From: Planctomycetota bacterium
GTDB taxonomy: Bacteria; Planctomycetota; Planctomycetia; Pirellulales; Pirellulaceae
Length of the DNA: 7,115 bases
NCBI GenBank assembly: GCA_024274855.1
Contig: JAJSAJ010000045.1
Coordinates: 1 to 7,115 of the forward strand
Direction: 5' to 3'
Shown: one piece after another, positions 1 through 5,349 of the stretch
How the letters are laid out: every line of letters starts with the position of its first letter
Numbering within the stretch: position 1 is the first letter of the stretch
Notes under the pieces: model-generated
What the model saw: only the letters and a program-made list of their open reading frames with translations
Told to the model about the DNA's origin: nothing
Databases searched by the model: none
Made by a program: the position numbers and the translations under genes

Positions 1-246
1 AGGACGGTCGCGGCGTAGGTGGACTGTGTGACGGCTCCACCTGCTAAAGCAGGCGGCTTCCGAAGACGGTGTGGTGGGGGACGGTCGCGGTGTAGGTGGA
101 CTGTGTGACGACTCCACCTGCTAAAGCAGGCGGCTTCCGAAGACGGTGTGGTGGAGGACGGTCGCGGCGTTAGGTCGACTATGTGACGGCTCCACCTGCT
201 AAAGCAGGCGGCTTCCGAAGATGGTGTGGTGGAGGACGGTCTCGGC
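1..246. repeat. Tandem array of 77/78-bp hairpin-bearing units
   Basis: Three consecutive units start at 4, 81 and 158 (77, 77 and 78 bp), with a decayed fourth start at 236. The array probably continues past the left edge. Units are nearly identical; visible changes are a few substitutions and one inserted T in unit 3 (near 171). Each carries CCTGC-TAAA-GCAGG, a 5-bp stem with a 4-nt loop, at 40-53, 117-130 and 195-208. In units 1 and 2 an alternative 7-bp pairing exists between AGGTGGA (17-23 in unit 1) and TCCACCT (36-42), which overlaps the small hairpin, so the two folds exclude each other; unit 3 breaks the longer stem. A period that is not a multiple of 3 argues against protein coding. 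It looks like a clustered REP-type intergenic element; function is unknown. Confidence 0.9.
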
Positions 247-269
247 ATTGCGCGGTCTGCAAGTCGGCG

Positions 270-600
270 ATGGAGCATCTTGGCGGGACACGTCGGCCGA
301 GCGTGTCGACGGTCATGGACATGGTCTGGTCGGACATGCAGCGGGCGCTGGACGTGCGGCCGAAATCGTGCACGGTGCGCACGTATCAGGATCTGATCTC
401 GGAGGAAGTTCGGGAGACGGTGAATTGGCAGTTTGCGGAGACCTCGCGACAGGAGGCCGGAGCGAAGCAAGAACCGGATTCGCGACGTGGTGGCCGAAGT
501 CCGCAGCCGACTGGGAATCGGCAGGGGCCCATGGCACTTGTGTCATTGTGACATGGGGCAGGCACCTCGGCCACGGAAGAACCGGGAAGGCAGCAGCATG
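270..600 (+). pseudogene. Possible decayed coding fragment with a frame break
   Basis: From the ATG at 270 one frame has codons with mostly G or C in third position and a plausible amphipathic protein (for example SEEVRETVNWQFAE) to about 450. After that the coding-like signal moves to another frame, where KNRIRDVVAEVRSRLGIG is encoded at about 462-515. No SD-led start, no recognisable domain and no single intact frame were found. One reading is a gene remnant with a frameshift near 445-460; the other is GC-rich noncoding DNA that happens to be open in several frames. No family is recognised and confidence is low. Confidence 0.2.
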
Positions 601-621
601 GACCGGCCGGTTTTCAAATCG

Positions 622-646
622 ACCGCCAGCCCACCGGGCTGGCGGT
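622..646. repeat. Perfect 11-bp inverted repeat (REP-like hairpin)
   Basis: ACCGCCAGCCC at 622-632 is exactly complementary to GGGCTGGCGGT at 636-646, with a 3-nt loop ACC. There is no T-run on the plus side and only a weak one on the minus side, so a classical intrinsic terminator is not supported. A palindromic intergenic repeat, or a processing or stability hairpin, fits better. Confidence 0.75.
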
Positions 647-705
647 TCGTACGTGCGGAGGGGAAAAAGACTGAAATGACTGCCTTCTGTCACGGATTGT
701 GTGCT

Positions 706-737
706 GGGCAACGCGTCGAACGGTGTCGCGTTTGCCC
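706..737. repeat. Strong bulged hairpin in intergenic DNA
   Basis: GGGCAACGCG at 706-715 pairs with CGCGTTTGCCC at 727-737, giving ten base pairs with one bulged base and an 11-nt loop. There is no following T-run. It lies 8 nt from the next hairpin (746-776), so the two may form one structured or BIME-like element. Confidence 0.6.
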
Positions 738-745
738 GAACGCCG

Positions 746-776
746 CTCCCCCTCGCTCCAGCACGCTTCGGGGGAG
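746..776. repeat. GC-rich hairpin, REP-like
   Basis: CTCCCCC at 746-752 pairs with GGGGGAG at 770-776, with a 17-nt loop. The arrangement (a C-run, then 'tcgctcc', then 'gcttcgggggag') resembles dispersed palindromic repeats of GC-rich bacteria as I recall them. Between 777 and 976 nothing else is supported: no SD-led ORF, no RNA gene and no clear promoter. Confidence 0.5.
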
Positions 777-976
777 AAGACCCGCGCGTTACTTTTCCCC
801 TTTAGTATAGAGTCACTGGCAACTCTGCCCGTCACTCCCTGTCGCTCGCGCCACGCGCCTTCCTTACTGTCATGGCCCAACTGCTTTCCTATTCTTCTCC
901 TTTGGAACCTCACGCGCGGATGTCCACAGCCTATTTGTTGAATACTCCAGCCACGTCACAGTCGCCGATTAACTTA

Positions 977-1013
977 TACGCCGCAATACCTCACGGCGTT
1001 CATTGGCGGCGTA
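977..1013 (-). terminator. Hairpin at the end of the symporter gene run
   Basis: Read on the minus strand, TACGCCG then CAAT (with one bulged C between them) pair with ATTG then CGGCGTA. This makes 11 base pairs around a 14-nt loop. The stem overlaps the last codons and stop of the 42-aa gene, a common position for a transcription end or 3' stability hairpin. The downstream tail is only weakly T-rich (TAAGTTAATC), so intrinsic termination is plausible but not certain. Confidence 0.45.
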
Positions 1014-1128
1014 CGAGGTACCATATTATGGCCGCCAACAACAGGGCGAGCAGCGTCAAGACATGCCTAGGTCCAATTCCGTACATTCCAAGTAACATCA
1101 TTTTGAATTGAACGCCCTCAAACGCCAT
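1000..1128 (-). CDS. 42-aa single-helix membrane protein, last gene of the run
   Basis: The ATG (1126-1128) lies 2 nt after the TAG stop (1131-1133) of the preceding gene, and a GGGAG SD core (1139-1143) sits 10 nt upstream inside that gene. The frame is open for 42 codons to TGA at 1000-1002. The N-terminal half contains four further Met or Gly-rich turns (MMLLGMYGIGP, residues 10-20). Residues 22-38 form one hydrophobic segment (LTLLALLLAAIIWYLV, residues 24-39) ended by Arg-Arg-Gln, so the C-terminus is probably cytosolic by the positive-inside rule. The close coupling and SD support real translation. I recognise no family. Function is unknown; a small accessory subunit or regulator of the neighbouring symporter is possible but purely inferred from position. 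Confidence 0.6.
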   Translation of the reverse strand: MAFEGVQFKMMLLGMYGIGPRHVLTLLALLLAAIIWYLVRRQ

Positions 1129-1130
1129 GG

Positions 1131-1778
1131 CTATCGAACTCCCATTTCCGTTTTTTGAGACAGTGCGGCCAATAGAGTGACCTTGCCGGCGGGGCCGGTC
1201 AATTGTCCGGTCACGGCATCCAGAAGGGCAATGTCCAACCGCCGGTTTCGGTATTCAAAATACGCCACCCAATAGGGATAGTGGATCAACTGAATGGAAT
1301 CAGCAGCCCAGTCATTCGGCCCTCGCGTCCAGGAACAGTTTTGGATCCCGGCCTGAAACATGGCTTGGCGAGCGATGTCCAGAGCCTCTGTTTCGGAGAG
1401 TCTTGGTTCGAAGCGCTGCTGGTCCGGTCGTGATATCCACTGCAGTTGCGACAGATCCCAGAACGTGGATTGGCGGTCCTGACCGTTAATCAGCAGGTTG
1501 GCGGTCGATTGTCTTCCCTTTTGGGTTCGAGTCAAGAAGGTGACATGGTAGTACGGTAGCCACAATATTTCCATGTGGCGCATTAGGCGCCGCGGCGCTC
1601 GGCCCAGCAGGTACCGGCCGGGCCATGCGAGACCACGACGCAGACGGTCGAAGCGTCGGTGCTGCAGAGATTGCTGGGCCGCGTCGGCATCAACGACGGG
1701 CTGAATGAATGCGGGAACGCTCACGGGATGGCGGGGCCTCCGGGTGGAAGCGAGTAGGAGCACTCGATCAGGGATCAC
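1131..1778 (-). CDS. Conserved-looking ~215-aa protein with a duplicated module; unknown function
   Basis: The stop is TAG at 1131-1133. The start is uncertain: the frame is open up to a TTG at 1817, but that would overlap the upstream gene by 50 nt. The GTG at 1776-1778 overlaps by 11 nt and is preferred; a GTG at 1763 is also possible, and none has a good SD. There is no signal peptide or clear membrane helix. Counting from the TTG, residues 83-117 (ILWLPYYHVTFL... LLINGQ) and 175-210 (IQLIHYPYWVAYFEYR... LLDAVTGQLTG) share the pattern hydrophobic-x-PY[YW]-x3-F, basic stretch, LL-[ND], GQ. This suggests two copies of one beta-rich module, with a helical link (SETEALDIARQAMFQAG) between them. 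The second copy resembles PepSY-like or 'PYW' modules seen in uncharacterised proteins; that resemblance is from memory. It is fourth in the symporter run, so a role connected to that transporter is likely but unproven. Confidence 0.75.
   Translation of the reverse strand: MIPDRVLLLASTRRPRHPVSVPAFIQPVVDADAAQQSLQHRRFDRLRRGLAWPGRYLLGRAPRRLMRHMEILWLPYYHVTFLTRTQKGRQSTANLLINGQDRQSTFWDLSQLQWISRPDQQRFEPRLSETEALDIARQAMFQAGIQNCSWTRGPNDWAADSIQLIHYPYWVAYFEYRNRRLDIALLDAVTGQLTGPAGKVTLLAALSQKTEMGVR
1139..1143 (-). promoter_or_regulatory. Ribosome binding site for the 42-aa gene
   Basis: GGGAG on the minus strand lies inside the end of the upstream gene, with 10 nt before the ATG at 1128. It is the main reason for accepting the very short ORF as a gene. 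Confidence 0.5.
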
Positions 1779-1986
1779 GACGCAACCGATATCCGTATCC
1801 GGCCATTCCGCATCCAACAGCCATTAGCGTGAAGCCGGCTGCCAGGTTGACAACCATGGCGTGCGGTCGGTGCTCCCAGAAGGTACCCAATAGAACGAGC
1901 ACTGAGAAAAAGGTGAAGAACGCGCCGATAATAATCAACGAGATCGAATCAAGCTGCCGGTTGCTTTGTTGGGGGCCAGGTGCCAT
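1768..1986 (-). CDS. 72-aa membrane protein with two predicted helices
   Basis: Starts at ATG 1984-1986 with GAGGGA six nt upstream, a good SD, and ends at TGA 1768-1770. Two hydrophobic segments at about residues 16-36 (SLIIIGAFFTFFSVLVLLG) and 43-66 (MVVNLAAGFTLMAVGCGMAG) are joined by a short EHRPH turn. The end YRLRRDP is basic, so both termini are probably cytosolic. It lies 27 nt after the 98-aa gene and overlaps the next gene by about 11 nt. No family is recognised. As a small membrane partner encoded beside an SSS transporter, it could be a subunit or stability factor; this is inference from context. Confidence 0.75.
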   Translation of the reverse strand: MAPGPQQSNRQLDSISLIIIGAFFTFFSVLVLLGTFWEHRPHAMVVNLAAGFTLMAVGCGMAGYGYRLRRDP

Positions 1987-2013
1987 GCGGGATCCCTCGT
2001 GTTCGATCGCGAC

Positions 2014-2310
2014 TCATCGAAAAAAAACATACAATGCAATAAAGGGAATCAACGCCAGCCAGGCCCAGATCCGCAAGTCGCGCCACCTGGACTCGTCCGG
2101 CGCCCCCTGGAAGATGTACTCGCGCTTAAGTGTCAGCAGCCAAAGTCCGGCCAATACGAACAGGCTGACGGCACAAGCCTGACCCATCCATGGAGGCGCA
2201 CTGTCGAGCCACGCGTCTAATGGCCGAAGAACCGTTTTCAATAGAGGGACGACGTGGGTGTCGAGTCCCTGCTGAATGGCCGCTCCGATCCGCTGAAAGA
2301 AGTCGATCAT
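2014..2310 (-). CDS. 98-aa membrane protein, translationally coupled to the symporter
   Basis: The ATG (2308-2310) overlaps the symporter's TGA (2307-2309) as ATGA, the classic sign of translational coupling. The first 40 residues look amphipathic and helical (MIDFFQRIGAAIQQGLDTHV). Two hydrophobic segments follow at about 42-61 (WMGQACAVSLFVLAGLWLL) and 80-97 (RIWAWLALIPFIALYVFF). The loop between them holds KREYIFQGAPDESRWRDLR, a polar, probably conserved stretch. Some SSS transporters have a small two-helix partner (DUF4212 type), but that one usually precedes the large subunit and I do not see its sequence signature, so this looks like a different partner. A run of eight T on the minus strand (2020-2027) encodes the end of the second helix, just before the stop. 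Confidence 0.85.
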   Translation of the reverse strand: MIDFFQRIGAAIQQGLDTHVVPLLKTVLRPLDAWLDSAPPWMGQACAVSLFVLAGLWLLTLKREYIFQGAPDESRWRDLRIWAWLALIPFIALYVFFR

Positions 2311-3872
2311 TTTCCATCCAACCTCTCTTGCAAGATGGCCTGTGCTCCGTCGTCATGGAGTACTTGCTGGAAGACGAGCCCCCGAATCTTCTCGGGCGGT
2401 TCGGGACGTGTCAGTAGGCTGACTACAACCGTCACGGCCATGGAAAAGAGAAAAGACCAGAACGAAATGAACAGGAATGGGTCTTCCGAGGGGAAAATCT
2501 GGTCGCCGATCAGTGTCAGTGTCGTTGTCAGGGCGACGCCGAGTAACAGGCCGGCCAATCCACCCCATCGAGTGGCTCGAGGCCACATGATCCCGAGCAA
2601 CAAGATGGCGAGCGTTGGCCCCTGGAAAAACGAAAAGAGTGTTTGGATCGCAACATAGATAGTTTCGAATTGTTCGATCACGGGGGCGACCAATCCGGCA
2701 CCGAGGATGACCAGAATCGTGACCACTCGGCCGAGCACCAAGCCGTCGCGCGCCGAAACGTCGCGTCCCAAAATCGCCCGGTGTGCTTTGCCATAAATGT
2801 CCGACATGAAGACCGTCGTTGTCGAGTTCAGATACGAGTCGACGCTCGACATCAAGGCGGCAAAAAACGCCGCGAACATCAGACCGGTCAGGCCGGGTGG
2901 CAGCAGGTCGCGGATCAGGATCGGTACCGCTTCGTCCGCTTTCGTCAACTCGGGATGAATTGCGATGGCGGTCAGCCCGGGCAGAATGACCAGGATGGGA
3001 ATGAACAGCTTCAAGAAACCGGCCAAAATCATGCCGGCTTTCGCGTCCCATTCCGTTCGCGCCCCCAATGCACGCTGTACGACCGCCTGATTGCCAACGA
3101 AATAGGCGGTCGACAGCACGATTCCCAGCCCAAAAACGATTCCCGTCCAGGGATACGGCGTGTTGGCACTGTGCGGTAGCAATAAGGTGAAGTGGCCTTG
3201 ATACGCGTCACCCATCGATTGCACTCTGGTGACCAGATTAGTCCATCCACCAACCTCCCAGAGGCTAAGCACCAGTAAGGCGCCGGCACCGATGAACATG
3301 ACAATCATTTGCATCACGTCGGTCATGACTACTGCTGTCAACCCACCGGAAGCCGTGTAGATACCCACAATAGCCACGGTTACCCAGATGGCGACGTAGG
3401 TGTCCCAGCCCAGGATCGTGCCGAGGAAGACCGCAGATGTCCACAGCATGATCGCAAGCATCGAGATCAGGAAAAACAACCAAATGACTGCCTGAATCAC
3501 CTGCACCGCGCTGTTGTATCGCCGGCCCAGAAACTCGGGAATCGTGTAAACGCCGGCCCGCCAATAGTAGGGTAGGAAGACAAAAGCCGCGATGACCATC
3601 GCCGGCATCGACCCGATCCAATCGAAGTTGGCTTGGGCGATTCCGTATTTATAAGCACCACCCGCTCCCGAAATCATGTCGATGGCACCGATGTCGCTGA
3701 CAACAATCGACATGCCTATTGCCCAGAAGGGAAGGGATTTTCCGCCCAGGAAGAAGTCGCCTGCCGAATGGACGTACTTGCCGAAGAACGTGCCAATAGC
3801 CAACACGCCGATCATGTAGACCACGATGATCAGATAGTCGATCGATGCGAGCGAACCTTGTACCGTCTCCAT
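2307..3872 (-). CDS. Sodium:solute symporter (SSS/SLC5 family)
   Basis: A 521-aa polytopic inner-membrane protein that by family should import a solute with Na+ using the LeuT fold; its substrate is not readable. The ATG at 3870-3872 is chosen because the first helix follows at once (IDYLIIVVYMIGVLAIGTFF, residues 11-30) and a GAGG lies just 3 nt upstream. An ATG at 4001 would add 43 residues of non-membrane leader. Family marks: GGKSLPFWAIGMSIVVSDIG (43-62), the GG-L-x-A motif in YTASGGLTAVVMTDVMQM (172-189), NQAVVQRALGART (261-273), and MFAAFFAALMSSVDSYLNST (332-351). The last contains the Ser-Ser pair of the Na2 site seen in vSGLT-like structures. Length is normal for the family and no damage is visible. 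First gene of a five-gene run; a candidate promoter lies at 3918-3947. Confidence 0.95.
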   Translation of the reverse strand: METVQGSLASIDYLIIVVYMIGVLAIGTFFGKYVHSAGDFFLGGKSLPFWAIGMSIVVSDIGAIDMISGAGGAYKYGIAQANFDWIGSMPAMVIAAFVFLPYYWRAGVYTIPEFLGRRYNSAVQVIQAVIWLFFLISMLAIMLWTSAVFLGTILGWDTYVAIWVTVAIVGIYTASGGLTAVVMTDVMQMIVMFIGAGALLVLSLWEVGGWTNLVTRVQSMGDAYQGHFTLLLPHSANTPYPWTGIVFGLGIVLSTAYFVGNQAVVQRALGARTEWDAKAGMILAGFLKLFIPILVILPGLTAIAIHPELTKADEAVPILIRDLLPPGLTGLMFAAFFAALMSSVDSYLNSTTTVFMSDIYGKAHRAILGRDVSARDGLVLGRVVTILVILGAGLVAPVIEQFETIYVAIQTLFSFFQGPTLAILLLGIMWPRATRWGGLAGLLLGVALTTTLTLIGDQIFPSEDPFLFISFWSFLFSMAVTVVVSLLTRPEPPEKIRGLVFQQVLHDDGAQAILQERLDGK

Positions 3873-3917
3873 AGTCCTCAACCGGATTCTGTTGAAAAAG
3901 TCGATTGTCGCGAGAAT

Positions 3918-3947
3918 ATCGTATCGTGGCGCGAACCGGGGCACCAA
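3918..3947 (-). promoter_or_regulatory. Candidate promoter for the symporter run
   Basis: On the minus strand TTGGTG (3942-3947) is followed after 18 nt by TACGAT (3918-3923), about 45 nt before the chosen ATG. It is a moderate match to sigma-70 elements; the -35 is weak. Confidence 0.3.
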
Positions 3948-4061
3948 GTGCTGGAACCTTGTCCGGTGTTTCCCTCGATTGGCGGGCCAAAGAGTCTGCA
4001 CGTTATCGCGCCGCCAGCCCGCCTGTCAAGCGCCGGGCGCCAAACGGCCGCGAATCGATGG

Positions 4062-4099
4062 CTCCGATCCTTAGCAGCGTTGAGCGTTCTGGATCGGAG
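4062..4099. repeat. 9-bp perfect inverted repeat, possible operator or hairpin
   Basis: CTCCGATCC at 4062-4070 is exactly complementary to GGATCGGAG at 4091-4099, with a 20-nt spacer. The spacer holds two AGCGTT copies (4076-4081 region and 4083-4088), and AACGCT follows at 4101-4106; GGATCG recurs at 4113-4118. The clustered half-sites between divergent promoters could bind a regulator, or form an RNA hairpin in a leader. Neither is proven. Confidence 0.4.
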
Positions 4100-4243
4100 A
4101 AACGCTGGCATCGGATCGTTGTTGTCGAGTTGGCTACGTTCACCAGAGCCGGAGTTCGGGGGTCCCGCTGGGTCGGCGATGCGAGTTCACCGGCGGGGAC
4201 AAGCCGATGGCCCCACGTGTTTGGTGGGCGATTGACGATTCCA

Positions 4244-4275
4244 TTGAAACTGGCTCCGCCGCAGTGGGGTACGAT
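4244..4275 (+). promoter_or_regulatory. Candidate promoter for the ABC transporter genes
   Basis: TTGAAA (4244-4249) and TACGAT (4270-4275) lie 20 nt apart, longer than the ideal 17, so the -10-like box with GGGG upstream may be the more useful part. It is about 55 nt before the chosen GTG start. Tentative. Confidence 0.25.
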
Positions 4276-4316
4276 AGTGCGTGGCCAGGTTCGGCTAACG
4301 TCCAAGGCGTGAAAAC

Positions 4317-4322
4317 GGGAGG
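4317..4322 (+). promoter_or_regulatory. Ribosome binding site that sets the ABC ATPase start
   Basis: GGGAGG sits 7 nt before GTG 4330-4332. It is the strongest SD in the window and selects this GTG over the ATG at 4207, which would add 41 residues with no ABC-family character. Confidence 0.8.
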
Positions 4323-4329
4323 TTCTACG

Positions 4330-5349
4330 GTGGAACTAGCGATCAGCACTCAGCATCTGACGAAGGTTTATGGCAAGCGAGTGATCGCGGTTAACGACCT
4401 GAATCTGGAGGTGCCGAGCGGGTCGGTCTATGGACTGCTGGGTCCCAACGGTGCCGGCAAGACGACGACTCTTCGGCTGTTACTGGGGTTGCAGCGGGCC
4501 ACGGCGGGACGTGCCGAGGTGATGGGGCGACCGTGTGGCATAAACGGCACATCGGTGCGCCGTCTGATCGGTTATCTGCCGACGCATCCGTCGTTTCCCA
4601 GCCATCTTCGCCCGGTTGAGTACCTGGATCTGGTTGGGAAGCTGAGTCGAATTCCCAGTGAGCAGCGTAAGCCGCGACTAACGTCACTACTCCGCGCGGT
4701 CGGTCTATCGACGGCGACCAGTCAGCGGATTGGCACTTTTTCGACCGGCATGCGCACGCGGCTTGGAATTGCGGCATCGTTGCTTGCCGATCCACCGTTG
4801 TTGTTGTGGGACGAGCCGACTGCCGGACTCGATCCCGCGGCGCGTCGTTTCACGCTTGATTTGATCCGCGAATTGGCGGCGACGCGAACGGTTGTCGTCG
4901 CGACGCATATTCTGGGTGACATTGATCAGATCTGCGACCACGTTGGTGTCATGCATGAAGGGCGCATGATCTTCAGTGGTTCGATGCATGCGATGAAGCA
5001 GCGTTTACAGGACGATGACTTCCGGTTGGAGTTGGAGGGATCGCCCGAGGCGATCCGGCATGTGGTGCAACAGGTCCATGCGCTGCCCGGCATCACTGCT
5101 TTGATTCGTGACACGTTTACGGTCGTTATTGGTGTCGAGGATGCGGAGCGTCGTGCGGGTGCATTAGCCGAGGTACTGAAGTTGGTTGATGCGAGCGATG
5201 TGGCTTTGCAGGCGATCCGGTCGGGACAGAATGAAACAGAATACGCTTATTTGCAATTGCTTTCCGAGGACCAAGCTCATGGATTCCGAAGATTCGACCT
5301 TCAAGATGGGCCAGTGGTTGATGCCGTTTCTGGCAATCGTGACGCATGA
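4330..5349 (+). CDS. ABC transporter ATP-binding protein (ABC-2 type)
   Basis: A 339-aa cytoplasmic ATPase that powers the permease encoded next. Starting at GTG 4330, Walker A is GPNGAGKTT at residues 38-46. The Q-loop region reads RRLIGYLPTHPSFP, so Thr85 replaces the usual Gln or Glu. The signature is FSTGMRTRLGIA (137-148), an STGM variant of LSGGQ common in DrrA-like ATPases. Walker B and the catalytic Glu are LLLWDEP (Asp161, Glu162), the D-loop is AGLD (165-168) and the H-loop is ATHI (His193). After residue 230 a mixed alpha/beta C-terminal domain follows, ending in a TEYAYLQLL helix typical of this subgroup. Substrate unknown; lipids, antibiotics and polysaccharides are all possible for the family. 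The last 71 nt overlap the permease start, so the two are likely co-translated. Confidence 0.93.
   Translation: MELAISTQHLTKVYGKRVIAVNDLNLEVPSGSVYGLLGPNGAGKTTTLRLLLGLQRATAGRAEVMGRPCGINGTSVRRLIGYLPTHPSFPSHLRPVEYLDLVGKLSRIPSEQRKPRLTSLLRAVGLSTATSQRIGTFSTGMRTRLGIAASLLADPPLLLWDEPTAGLDPAARRFTLDLIRELAATRTVVVATHILGDIDQICDHVGVMHEGRMIFSGSMHAMKQRLQDDDFRLELEGSPEAIRHVVQQVHALPGITALIRDTFTVVIGVEDAERRAGALAEVLKLVDASDVALQAIRSGQNETEYAYLQLLSEDQAHGFRRFDLQDGPVVDAVSGNRDA
5266..5270 (+). promoter_or_regulatory. Ribosome binding site inside the ATPase gene, for the permease
   Basis: GAGGA at 5266-5270 is 8 nt before ATG 5279. It lies within the 3' end of the ATPase gene and decides the permease start; ATGs at 5306 and 5321 have no comparable site. 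Confidence 0.65.

Larger units (their letters stand above)
3873..4329. other. Divergent intergenic region (457 bp)
   Basis: It separates the two head-to-head gene runs. It holds one candidate promoter for each direction and an inverted repeat at 4062-4099. ORFs here are short, unsupported by SD sites and overlap in conflicting frames, so no gene is called. The 3948-4061 part is GC-rich and shows nothing else I can support. Confidence 0.7.

Noticed and set aside
158..235. Integron attC site
   Set aside because: Unit 3 has GTTAGGT, which fits the GTTRRRY core, but the other units lack it, no matching RYYYAAC partner was found and there is no integrase gene.
1..246. CRISPR array
   Set aside because: The repeats follow each other directly with whole 77-bp units conserved; there are no unique spacers and no cas genes in the window.
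614..913. 99-aa minus-strand ORF
   Set aside because: It runs through the hairpins at 622-646, 706-737 and 746-776, so its openness reflects repeat composition; it has no SD and no recognised domain.
917..930. DnaA box / replication origin
   Set aside because: A single imperfect match (ATGTCCACA) with no cluster, no AT-rich unwinding region and no dnaA or dnaN nearby.
1587..1598. 12-bp perfect palindrome GCGCCGCGGCGC
   Set aside because: It lies within coding sequence of a GC-rich genome and has no partner or context suggesting function.
2353..3621. Several long ORFs in other frames across the symporter gene
   Set aside because: They are frame shadows of the intact symporter: basic, low-complexity, and without SD sites or domains.
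3873..4001. N-terminal extension of the symporter from ATG 4001
   Set aside because: The extra 43 residues are not membrane-like and would contain the candidate promoter; the ATG at 3872 fits the family start.
4207..4329. Longer ABC ATPase from ATG 4207
   Set aside because: The GGGAGG site 7 nt before GTG 4330 and the usual family N-terminus favour the shorter protein.
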